DNA from: JAGOFO01 sp964522105
GTDB taxonomy: Bacteria > Myxococcota_A > UBA9042 > DTJE01
Reading direction: 5' to 3'
Assembly (NCBI GenBank): GCA_964522105.1
Contig: CAZFVA010000011.1
Coordinates: 28,451 to 92,450 of the forward strand
DNA length: 64,000 bases
Shown: one piece after another, positions 35,094 through 43,401 of the stretch
How positions within the stretch are numbered: the stretch's first letter is position 1
How the letters are laid out: each line of letters opens with the position of its first letter
Program-made: the position numbers and the translations under genes
Notes under the pieces: generated by a model
Told to the model about the DNA's origin: nothing
The model's database searches: none
The model's input: only the letters and a program-made list of their open reading frames with translations

Positions 35094-35981
35094 ATGGCAG
35101 ACAAAGTAACGAAACTTCAGTTCAGCAAAAAGCCTTCTAACACGGGCGGTATAATCAAGGCACTGATGGCGGGACGGCCCGCTCAGGCTGCTGCCGACAA
35201 GCTTGACGTGCATTATCAGGCTGACTGGACCGGCGCGCACGCGGACCTGGCCAAGCTGGCAAAGTACCGGATATTATGTGACATACAGGACAATGGCACG
35301 CTGCCGCCGCTGTTCGTCCACGCGCTGGCAATGCCGCTGCATCTTGCGATGTTCACGCAGCCGACGTTTCCGCTGCAACTGCTGGGCGTCCTGCACATGA
35401 GCAACAGCACTGAATCGCTGCGCCCGATTCGTGCGGACGAAACACTTGATATTCACTCGACAATCGATGGCATCACACAGACCGAACGCGGCCAGTCCTT
35501 TGAAGTCCTGACGACGGTCAGCGTCAAGGGCGAAACCGTTCTGCGCGAAACCAGTTCGTTCCTGTCACCCCTGCCCGCTTCGGCCCGGGGCAAGACGGCC
35601 AAACCGGCCGGTGCCGCCGCTGCTGAAACGGCATGGGGCGAGCCAATCGCCACATGGAAGGTTGCGGCCAACGCAGGCAGGCGCTTCGTCGGCCCGTCAG
35701 GCGACTTCAACTTCATCCATATCAGTGCAATCACGGCGAAGATGTTCGGCTTCAAGAAGGCAATCGCCCACGGCATGTTTTCCGCCGCGAAGTGTCTGGC
35801 CGTACTGCAGAAGGGTCAGCCCGAAGGCCCGGTCAAGATCGACCTGCGGTTCAAGCGCCCCCTGTTCATACCCGGTTCAGTTGCGCTGCACACCGCCATC
35901 GAAGGCGACGCAACCAAATTTCTGTTGAAGGTGATGCCGAAGGGCGAACCGCACATCGAAGGGCGCCTGTCGAAGATCTAG
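35094..35981 (+). CDS. MaoC-like enoyl-CoA/acyl hydratase
   Basis: A 295-residue hotdog-fold protein, probably a double hotdog. The C-terminal half has the R-hydratase motif 'SGDFNFIHISAITAKMFGFKKAIAHGM' with catalytic Asp and His (motif D-x4-H) and the invariant AHGM. It would hydrate trans-2-enoyl-CoA to (R)-3-hydroxyacyl-CoA in lipid metabolism. The start ATG 35094 opens the conserved N-terminus; the upstream 99 bases in frame are not supported. Four-base convergent overlap with the next gene. Confidence 0.85.
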   Translation: MADKVTKLQFSKKPSNTGGIIKALMAGRPAQAAADKLDVHYQADWTGAHADLAKLAKYRILCDIQDNGTLPPLFVHALAMPLHLAMFTQPTFPLQLLGVLHMSNSTESLRPIRADETLDIHSTIDGITQTERGQSFEVLTTVSVKGETVLRETSSFLSPLPASARGKTAKPAGAAAAETAWGEPIATWKVAANAGRRFVGPSGDFNFIHISAITAKMFGFKKAIAHGMFSAAKCLAVLQKGQPEGPVKIDLRFKRPLFIPGSVALHTAIEGDATKFLLKVMPKGEPHIEGRLSKI

Positions 35982-36253
35982 ATTTCCTTGCACCAGCAGA
36001 CTTCCCAGGTTTTGCCTTCGGCCTTTTCGCACTTGCCGGCATATTCAGCGTTGTCCAGGGCGCATAAGTCATTGCAGTCAAAGATGCAGTGATACTGATC
36101 GGCGTCACAGAAGAATTCCATGGCGTCGCCGATGCAGTAACTTGCATAACCACCGACGCACTCGCGGGTTACGTCACAGGGCGGGACTTCCTCTTCACAC
36201 CCGGCGGCCACGAACATGACAAACAGACACGAAACAATCGCAAAAATCCGCAT
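35978..36253 (-). CDS. Small cysteine-rich lipoprotein
   Basis: A 91-residue lipoprotein with lipobox VAAGC. The mature part has eleven further Cys, many paired in short loops (e.g. CDVTREC, CIFDCNDLC), suggesting a disulfide-stabilised surface protein. No family recognised. ATG 36253 has GAGG seven bases upstream. Confidence 0.65.
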   Translation of the reverse strand: MRIFAIVSCLFVMFVAAGCEEEVPPCDVTRECVGGYASYCIGDAMEFFCDADQYHCIFDCNDLCALDNAEYAGKCEKAEGKTWEVCWCKEI

Positions 36254-36347
36254 GCACAAACCTCAAGAAATCCATCCAGACCCCACCCTATCGCCTGCAA
36301 CAAAAACCGTCAACACACAAAACCGGGCTGTTGACCGCGCCACACGC

Positions 36348-36370
36348 CCCTGATAACTTCCATATCAGGG
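36348..36370. promoter_or_regulatory. Perfect 8-bp inverted repeat upstream of the POT transporter
   Basis: CCCTGATA, seven bases, TATCAGGG, about 80 bases upstream of the transporter ATG. It could be an operator or an mRNA stem-loop; no T-run follows on either strand, so it is not a normal terminator. Confidence 0.4.
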
Positions 36371-36449
36371 CCGACGACGTTGAACGCCCATGGCCCCGGC
36401 CTGTATTTGAACTGCCCTGACCTGGTCGAAGGGCACACAAGGAATACCG

Positions 36450-37751
36450 ATGAGCACCGAAAAGAAAAGCATGATGCGCAGTTTCCCGGGGAACTTCTGG
36501 GTCGTGATCCTGATGGAGTTCTTTGAGCGCGGTTCGTACTATGGAGTCATGTCGATTCTGGCGCTCTACCTGGGGTCGAAGGCCCGTGGCGGCATGCTGG
36601 GCTTCGAAGAGACTCAGATTGGCGTCATGATGGGCGTCATTACCCCGATCGTTTACCTGATGCCAATCCTGTCGGGCGCGCTGGCCGAACGCTTCGGTTA
36701 TAAAAAAGTCCTGCTGGTGGCCTTCGCGATGCTGTCATCCGGCTATGCCCTGACAGGCTTCATGACCAGCTACTATGCGGTTTTCCTGGCACTGGCCCTT
36801 ATGGCCATCGGTGCCGGCACGTTCAAGCCGATCCCGTCCGGCACCATCGCCCGAATCACGAACAAGGACAATTCTGGCCTCGGTTTCGGCATCTTTTACT
36901 GGACAATCAACCTGGGCGCCTTCCTGTTCCCGCTTGTGCTGGTCAACTATCTGAAGGCCCTGGACTGGCAGTACGTCTTCATGCTGTCAGCGGCCTGCAC
37001 CGGCCTGATGATGATTCCGACGTTGCTGCTGTACCGGGAACCGCCGAAGCCGGAAAACACCAAGACACTTGGCCGCGTCCTGGCAGATATGCTGCTGGTG
37101 CTGCGTGACTGGCGCTTCATCCTGATGATCGTCATTTACTCGATGTTCTGGATTATGTATTTCCAGCAGTTTCACACAGTTATGTGGTATCTGAAAGACT
37201 ACGTTGACATGACGCCGGTCGAGTCATTTGTGAATACGACGATCGCTTTATTTGGTGGCCACGCTAACTTCAAGTTTGATGTCGAGCACGTCACCGTCCT
37301 GAATGCCGGGACCATCATCTGCCTGCAGCTTGTCGTTTCAAGGCTTGTGTCCAAACTGCCGGCCCTGCCGACGATGATTATCGGCATCCTGCTTGGCACA
37401 CTGGGCATGGCCCTGCTGTCAGTTTCCCCGGTCGCCTGGGTCTTCATCGGCGGCGTCGTCCTGTTTTCAATCGGCGAGATGGTCACACACCCAAAATTCA
37501 TCAGTTATATCGGGCTGATAGCACCCAAGGACAAGGTCGCCCTGTACATGGGATATTCGTTCCTTTACGGGGTCATCGGCAGCTCGGTCGGCGGCATCAT
37601 CGGCGGGTTCGGCTACAAGTACTTCGTCAAGACGCAAAACGCCCCGGGAACGCTGTGGCTGCTGTTTGCGGGGATTGGCGCGGTAACGGCGGTCGGCCTG
37701 CTGATATTTAACAAATTCATTGCGCCGGGGATGCGCAAGGCCGCTGACTAG
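36450..37751 (+). CDS. POT/PTR family proton-coupled peptide transporter
   Basis: A 433-residue inner-membrane protein with about 12 helices. 'MEFFERGSYYGVMSIL' holds the ExxER motif with the YYG that defines POT transporters; 'FYWTINLGAF' is the second family signature (FYxxINxG). It would import di- or tripeptides with H+. AAGGAA lies before the ATG. It converges on the epimerase with a four-base overlap. Confidence 0.9.
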   Translation: MSTEKKSMMRSFPGNFWVVILMEFFERGSYYGVMSILALYLGSKARGGMLGFEETQIGVMMGVITPIVYLMPILSGALAERFGYKKVLLVAFAMLSSGYALTGFMTSYYAVFLALALMAIGAGTFKPIPSGTIARITNKDNSGLGFGIFYWTINLGAFLFPLVLVNYLKALDWQYVFMLSAACTGLMMIPTLLLYREPPKPENTKTLGRVLADMLLVLRDWRFILMIVIYSMFWIMYFQQFHTVMWYLKDYVDMTPVESFVNTTIALFGGHANFKFDVEHVTVLNAGTIICLQLVVSRLVSKLPALPTMIIGILLGTLGMALLSVSPVAWVFIGGVVLFSIGEMVTHPKFISYIGLIAPKDKVALYMGYSFLYGVIGSSVGGIIGGFGYKYFVKTQNAPGTLWLLFAGIGAVTAVGLLIFNKFIAPGMRKAAD

Positions 37752-38722
37752 CGCCCCGTCTTCTGCATCCATTCCCACTGACGCCTGACGCCTTCGGCAA
37801 AATCGACCTGAGGACAATAACCAATTGAGGCCGCTGACAGCGAAATGTCGGCAAATGTGCGGTCAACATCGCCAGGCTGCATCGTATCGTGATCGATCAC
37901 GGCGGTCCGTCCAGTCACAGCCTCGACCGTCGCTACCAGGTCGTTCAGGGACACGGGACTTGACCCGCCAAGATTCAATACCGACTGGTCATGACCGTCA
38001 CCAAGCGCCGCGACAATCCCGTCCACTATGTCTGAAACGTAAGTGTAATCACGGCTGGACTGGCCATCGCCGAAGACCTTGATTGGCAAGCCTGAACTGA
38101 CGTTACGCAGGAACTTCGAAATCGCAAGATCCGGCCTCTGGCGCGGCCCGTAAACGGTAAAAAGCCGCAGCGCGGTCGCCGACAAACCGTACAGATGACT
38201 GTACGTTCTGCACATCAACTCGCCCGCAATTTTCGTTGCAGCATAGGGACTTACAGGACTGTCAACGCAGTCGCACTCGCAGAACGGAACCTTGCAGGCG
38301 TTCCCATAAACGGACGAACTTGATATGAACAGGAACCGCCCGACATCGAACCCTGCGCCCCCGACCGCAGCTTCCAGAACGTTAACGGTCCCTTCGACGT
38401 TGACAGCGGCGTACAGCGCCGGGTTGTTGATGCTTGGCCTGACCCCGGCCATCGCCGCCATGTGGATAACGGCCTGCGGCTTGAATTCGTTAAACGCGGC
38501 ATTAACCGCAGCATGGTCCCGGATATCCGCCACAAACATGCGGAACAGTGGGTGTTCATTAAACGCTGCAATATTAAGGCGTTTCAACGCCGGATCATAG
38601 AAGTCACAGAAGTTATCCAGCCCGGCGACTTCCCTGCCCTGTTCAAGTAACCGCTCGACGACGTGTGAGCCGATGAAACCTGCAGCACCTGTCACCAGAA
38701 CCCTTCCGAAATTGTCACGCAT
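37748..38722 (-). CDS. NAD-dependent nucleotide-sugar epimerase (UDP-glucuronate 4-epimerase-like)
   Basis: A 324-residue extended SDR. Rossmann motif TGAAGFIGSHV, catalytic SSS and YAATK (Y-x3-K), and 'DNFCDFYDPALKR' typical of UDP-glucuronate 4-epimerases. It would supply galacturonate-type precursors for surface polysaccharide. ATG 38722 has AAGGA upstream. It starts 15 bases after the MopE-repeat lipoprotein gene and may be cotranscribed. Confidence 0.85.
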   Translation of the reverse strand: MRDNFGRVLVTGAAGFIGSHVVERLLEQGREVAGLDNFCDFYDPALKRLNIAAFNEHPLFRMFVADIRDHAAVNAAFNEFKPQAVIHMAAMAGVRPSINNPALYAAVNVEGTVNVLEAAVGGAGFDVGRFLFISSSSVYGNACKVPFCECDCVDSPVSPYAATKIAGELMCRTYSHLYGLSATALRLFTVYGPRQRPDLAISKFLRNVSSGLPIKVFGDGQSSRDYTYVSDIVDGIVAALGDGHDQSVLNLGGSSPVSLNDLVATVEAVTGRTAVIDHDTMQPGDVDRTFADISLSAASIGYCPQVDFAEGVRRQWEWMQKTGR

Positions 38723-38737
38723 CAAAAAGTCCTTAAA

Positions 38738-41700
38738 TCAGTAGCAAGCCTGGACCCTGGATTCTGTATCAGCATCACAGCACGAAAATCCCAGGAATCC
38801 GCAATGACCACATCCGCCGACTGCAAAATTTGCCCTGACGCCGCAGGCCGGGGTACCACCTTCCCAGCCCTCATTAAGATCGCAGCCCGAGAACACACCC
38901 CAACCGGAGCAACCGCCCTCGCTGGTTTCCCATCTTTTTGTTGTATAGCCGTCACAATTGAAATCCCAGTTACTACATTTGGTTGCAGTCGTCCGCCATG
39001 TGGTGGCGCCGGGATAAGCCAGTTTATCCTGATCACAGCAGTCGCCGCCCCTGACCACTTTCCATTCAATGCCGGGGCCGCACAGGCAGCGCGGCGTCGA
39101 TTCTTCGCCATACCCGTCACTGTCAGCATCGCGATAATATTCGGTACAATAAACACTGCCTTCTTCGTCCATCGCGCCGCTGCAATTGTCATCCATGTTG
39201 TTGAAGCAGATTTCAGGATTCCCCGGGGCCATGGCGGCCTTCGTATCGTCGCAGTCATCATTGCTGGTGACCTTGAAGGAACCGGTCGGGCCGCAATAAC
39301 ACCTGGAAGTCCCGGGCGCGCCGTGCCCGTCGTCATCCTCGTCAAAATAGTACCGGCGGCATGACACCGAGTTTTCCGGGTCACTGAGACCGTCACAGTT
39401 GTCATCAAACCCGTTGCACGTTTCGACCTTGCCGGGGGCAATATCAGCCTTTGCGTCATTGCAGTCGCCACCGCGGGTCGCATCCCACGGCGCGGCAACG
39501 GTACAACTGCAGGCCGTCTGACCGGAAACACCGTATCCATCGCGGTCGGCATCAAGATAACGCGTCAGACAACCGGTCGCCCCGGTTTCATCAGTCTGGC
39601 TGTCACAATCGTTGTCAATGCCGTCACATTTTTCAAGCATGCCGTTGTTAATTTCTGGATTGGTGTCGTCACAGTCACCCTTCGCAGCCTGGTCTATGTA
39701 TGGCGCGACAGGTCCGCACAGACAGCGGCGATCATACGACAGGCCGTACCCGTCAGCATCGGCATCCTTGAAGTAATTCTGACAACCAGTCGAGTTTTCA
39801 AGGTCGGAAACGCCGTCACAGTTGTCGTCAATGCCGTTGCAGGACTCGACCTGCCCCGGTCTGGTAAGTGCCCGACTGTCATCACAATCCCCGGCGACCA
39901 GTGACGTCCACGGATAAACCGGCGCGCACAGACAGTGCGTTTCGCCGGCAACCCCGAAACCGTCAGAATCCCTGTCAATCATGTAGGCAGTGCAACCTGT
40001 TGATCCGATTTCATCTTTTTGCCCGTTGCAATCGTCATCGACGCCGTTGCAGATTTCGGTGACTCCGGGGCGCACTGAAGGGTTGGAGTCATCACAGTCG
40101 TCACCGACAATTGCGTCCCTCAGGCCTTCGGAACTGCAGGTGCATACCTCAGAACCGGCAAGTCCGTACCCGTCACGATCGGAATCAAGGTAGTAAAAAA
40201 CACATCCGGCAGCCCCGTACTCGTCAATGCTGCCGTCGCAGTCGTCGTCAAGGCCATTACATGTTTCTGCGCCACCAGGGCCGGTCAGCGCGTTGCCATC
40301 ATCACAGTCACCGGCCACCGTTACAGTCCAGGGGGCGAAAGCCGCACAAAGGCACGACGGATCAAGGGCATTTCCCCAGCCATCATGGTCCCTGTCAGCA
40401 TAGTACCTTGTACAGTTAAGAGCGCCCGCAGGGTCAGTCTGGCCATCGCAGTTGTCATCTACCCCATTGCAACTTTCGATAGCTGCAGGACTTACATACT
40501 TGAGGTTGTCGTTGCAATCCCCGCCGGTTCTGGTTACCCAGAGGCCGGTTGCACCACACAGACACCTGACCGTACTTATACCGCCGAACCCATCGGAATC
40601 ACTGTCTTTGTACCATGTCTGGCAGCCGGCGGCGTTTTCAGGGTCGGTCACGCCGTCACAATCGTCATCAACACCGTTGCACGAGTCATTGGCCCCTGGT
40701 CTGACAGACACTCTGGTGTCGTCGCAATCGCCGGAAACCCGCGTACTGTAACGACCTTCCGCACTGCAAAGACACCGGGACGAACCGGTCACACCGACCC
40801 CGTCGCCGTCATCATCCAGATAGTATTCAACGCACCCAGCGGCATCTTCTTCATCCACACGCCCGTTGCAGTTGTCATCAACGCCGTTACACGTTTCGGC
40901 ACCGCCACCGACAAGCGGATTCATGTCATCACAGTCGCCATCGTCAACCGCCGTGTAGTCGCCAACAGGCAAACACAGGCATCGGCTGTCTGACGACACG
41001 CCGTATCCATCACCGTCGTAATCGAAAAAGAAAACCAGGCAGGAAACAGACTGGGCAGGATCGGTCAGGCCGTCACAGTTGTCATCAAGGCCATTACACT
41101 TTTCAATGGCACCAGGAAACACGAACTCGTTGGAATCATTGCAGTCACCAGGCACGGACGCCCTGTATCCAGTGACAGGATCAGCCATTGAAAGGCACAT
41201 GGAATCCCCGGTTACTCCGAAGCCATCACCGTCCACATCACGGTAAAAAACGGTGCATCCGGAACAGCCGGCCTCGTCGGTCTGGCTGTCACAATCATCA
41301 TCAATGTCGTTTCCACAGACCTCGGATGAACCTGGATAAACCGAGCCGAGAAGGTCTGCGCAATCGCCGCCTGACACAGCCGTATATGGGAACAGAACGT
41401 CGCACAGACAGACCATGTCATTTGAATCGCCGACGCCGTCCTGGTCGCGGTCGGCAAAGAAATAGCTGCAACCGGATGCGCCGATTTCGTTCAGCAGGCC
41501 ATCACAGTCTTCATCAATCAGGTTGCCACAGACTTCCTGCGCGCCGGGCTTTATGGTGGCCGAGTTGTCGTTGCAATCGCCGGTCACAGTGGCCGTGTAG
41601 AAGTCAGTCTTTCTGCAAAGACATTTCGAGTCCCACACCACACCGACAGAATCCACATCGACATCTGCGTAATACCGCGTACATCCGGCGGAATCTTCGA

Positions 41701-43234
41701 CATCGCGGATGCCGTCACAGTTGTCATCGACCCCGTTACATGCCTCGACGATCGTTGGATTTATCAGAGCGGAACTGTCATTGCAGTCGCCAACCTTAGC
41801 TGCCGTGTACTTGCCGGTCGGCGCGCACAGGCACTTGAAAGCCGCCGGATTTCCGTAGGTATCAGAGTCGTTATCCTGATAGTACCAGGTACAACCGTCC
41901 GCCCCTTCGGAATCAGTCAGACCATCACAGTCGTCATCAATACCGTTGCAGGCTTCAGCAATGTCGGGCCCGACAAACGCGCTTGAATCGTCGCAGTCGC
42001 CACCCCTGACAAGCGGATAGTCGTCCGAAGGGATGCACAGACAGATCGATTCAACGTCCGAGCCGACCCCATCGCCGTCATTGTCCGCATAATACATGTT
42101 GCAACGGGTAGATTCGGGCTCGTCAACTACGGTGTCACAGTCATCATCCACGCCGTTACACTCTTCAACAGCGTCCTTGTTTATCTGCGGGTTTGAATCA
42201 TCGCAGTCGCCGATTACGGTGGCCCGATACGCACCGGACGCCGCACAAAGGCACCTGGCAACAGACTCGAGGCCCTGCCCGTCATCATCAAGATCAAAAT
42301 AGAACGTCGTGCATTCAACGGCACCGGCCTCGTCGGTCAGGCCGTCGCAATCGTCATCAATCAAGTTGCATTTTTCACCATCGGGGGTGCGCGCACTGCA
42401 CTCGGACAGGCCTTCCTGACTGCACGCCCTGGTTCCGCTGCACCTGGTCGAAATGCCGCCGGCCCCGATCGAACACGCTGTCGTGGCAGCTTCAGATGAC
42501 GAAAGCCATGTGCAACCACACGTTCCCGAAACTGGAAGGCACCAGGACCCACCTTCGTCAGCGGCAGTACATTCAAAACCCTGCGGACAATGGTTAACGC
42601 ACGGCGGGGTACAGAAGCCACCCTCTTCAGGGCTGAACGCCCTGCAGGCCATACCGGCAGTCGCGGAAAGGCCTCGTGTACAATCGACGTCAACGCGGCA
42701 CGGCCTGCACATGTTCAGAAATTCAGGCAGGCAGACCAGAATCGGGTCAAGTCCCCCGGAAACCCATGATTCGCAGGTAAAACCGTCGGGACATGCTGAA
42801 GTGCACGTTGTCGAGCAGATACGGCCATCATCGGTTGTCACACATGGACCGGTCAGACAGTCATCATCGCTGCTGCATGGCCATCCAAACGTACCCGGTT
42901 CTGTTACTTCTGCGGCGTCCACCGATGCATCGGCATCTGAAACACCCGAATCAACGGCATCCCGACCGATGGAATCGCCATCATCAAACCCGGTATCATC
43001 AAGATCGGTCAGGTCTGAATCACCGGCAGCATCCCCGAAATGATCTTGAACAACGTCAAAAGGTAAAACATCAACGGCGACATCGGAAACTGAATCAAGA
43101 CCGGAATCAAGCACAACAATATCAGCAGCGGCGTCCGTGATGTCAGCATCAGGCAGACCATTACCTGACGACCCGCACGCCACTACAGACAGCATCAAGC
43201 CAGCAAAAACAAAGACTTTCAACGCCGAATTCAT
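38738..43234 (-). CDS. Giant Cys/Asp-rich lipoprotein with 16 MopE-type metal-binding-motif repeats
   Basis: A 1498-residue surface lipoprotein: lipobox VVACG, an Asp-rich low-complexity linker (about 25-110), a Cys-rich module (about 115-295: 'CSSDDDCLTGPC', 'CPDGFTC', 'GTCGC'), then 16 repeats of 65-70 residues. Each repeat reads CNGxDDDCDGxxD, then an aromatic DxDxDGxG loop, CLC, and GDCDDsn...pG; these match the putative metal-binding motif (MopE-like) family, whose Asp loops bind Ca or Cu. The end holds a further Cys-rich segment. Such proteins are frequent in Myxococcota. Likely a Ca-stiffened extracellular stalk. Confidence 0.92.
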   Translation of the reverse strand: MNSALKVFVFAGLMLSVVACGSSGNGLPDADITDAAADIVVLDSGLDSVSDVAVDVLPFDVVQDHFGDAAGDSDLTDLDDTGFDDGDSIGRDAVDSGVSDADASVDAAEVTEPGTFGWPCSSDDDCLTGPCVTTDDGRICSTTCTSACPDGFTCESWVSGGLDPILVCLPEFLNMCRPCRVDVDCTRGLSATAGMACRAFSPEEGGFCTPPCVNHCPQGFECTAADEGGSWCLPVSGTCGCTWLSSSEAATTACSIGAGGISTRCSGTRACSQEGLSECSARTPDGEKCNLIDDDCDGLTDEAGAVECTTFYFDLDDDGQGLESVARCLCAASGAYRATVIGDCDDSNPQINKDAVEECNGVDDDCDTVVDEPESTRCNMYYADNDGDGVGSDVESICLCIPSDDYPLVRGGDCDDSSAFVGPDIAEACNGIDDDCDGLTDSEGADGCTWYYQDNDSDTYGNPAAFKCLCAPTGKYTAAKVGDCNDSSALINPTIVEACNGVDDNCDGIRDVEDSAGCTRYYADVDVDSVGVVWDSKCLCRKTDFYTATVTGDCNDNSATIKPGAQEVCGNLIDEDCDGLLNEIGASGCSYFFADRDQDGVGDSNDMVCLCDVLFPYTAVSGGDCADLLGSVYPGSSEVCGNDIDDDCDSQTDEAGCSGCTVFYRDVDGDGFGVTGDSMCLSMADPVTGYRASVPGDCNDSNEFVFPGAIEKCNGLDDNCDGLTDPAQSVSCLVFFFDYDGDGYGVSSDSRCLCLPVGDYTAVDDGDCDDMNPLVGGGAETCNGVDDNCNGRVDEEDAAGCVEYYLDDDGDGVGVTGSSRCLCSAEGRYSTRVSGDCDDTRVSVRPGANDSCNGVDDDCDGVTDPENAAGCQTWYKDSDSDGFGGISTVRCLCGATGLWVTRTGGDCNDNLKYVSPAAIESCNGVDDNCDGQTDPAGALNCTRYYADRDHDGWGNALDPSCLCAAFAPWTVTVAGDCDDGNALTGPGGAETCNGLDDDCDGSIDEYGAAGCVFYYLDSDRDGYGLAGSEVCTCSSEGLRDAIVGDDCDDSNPSVRPGVTEICNGVDDDCNGQKDEIGSTGCTAYMIDRDSDGFGVAGETHCLCAPVYPWTSLVAGDCDDSRALTRPGQVESCNGIDDNCDGVSDLENSTGCQNYFKDADADGYGLSYDRRCLCGPVAPYIDQAAKGDCDDTNPEINNGMLEKCDGIDNDCDSQTDETGATGCLTRYLDADRDGYGVSGQTACSCTVAAPWDATRGGDCNDAKADIAPGKVETCNGFDDNCDGLSDPENSVSCRRYYFDEDDDGHGAPGTSRCYCGPTGSFKVTSNDDCDDTKAAMAPGNPEICFNNMDDNCSGAMDEEGSVYCTEYYRDADSDGYGEESTPRCLCGPGIEWKVVRGGDCCDQDKLAYPGATTWRTTATKCSNWDFNCDGYTTKRWETSEGGCSGWGVFSGCDLNEGWEGGTPACGVRANFAVGGCGHCGFLGFSCCDADTESRVQACY
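39005..42370 (-). repeat. 16 tandem 65-70-residue MopE-like repeats
   Basis: The protein repeats start at successive CNG/CGN/CFN-x-DD-x-C motifs. Copies are diverged in DNA but keep the DxDxDG loop and the Cys positions; repeats 5 and 6 use a CGN variant, repeat 6 lacks one Cys (CLS in place of CLC), and repeat 16 is the most divergent. Confidence 0.9.
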
Positions 43235-43401
43235 ACGATTTCACCCGAAATTCAACAAAAATCGCAACGCCCGCATATCTGACGCCCGACTTTACAGACC
43301 ACGCTTGGAACAAGGAATTGTATCATTTTCAACAAAGGTACACACCGGACAGCATCAAGTCTAGCCTGATTGAATTTCTTTAATCTATAATCGGTTACAG
43401 G

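Noticed and set aside
38722..39555. A 277-codon minus-strand frame inside the MopE gene
   Set aside because: It is an alternative reading of the repeat DNA with Met/Thr/Arg-biased composition and no family resemblance.
38804..42597. Several long plus-strand open frames opposite the MopE-repeat gene
   Set aside because: They mirror the repeats of the minus-strand gene, change register with each repeat, and lack ribosome sites and known motifs.
38738..43234. Repeated DNA that might be a CRISPR array
   Set aside because: The periodicity is about 200 bases, in frame, and encodes diverged protein repeats; there are no short identical repeats with spacers.
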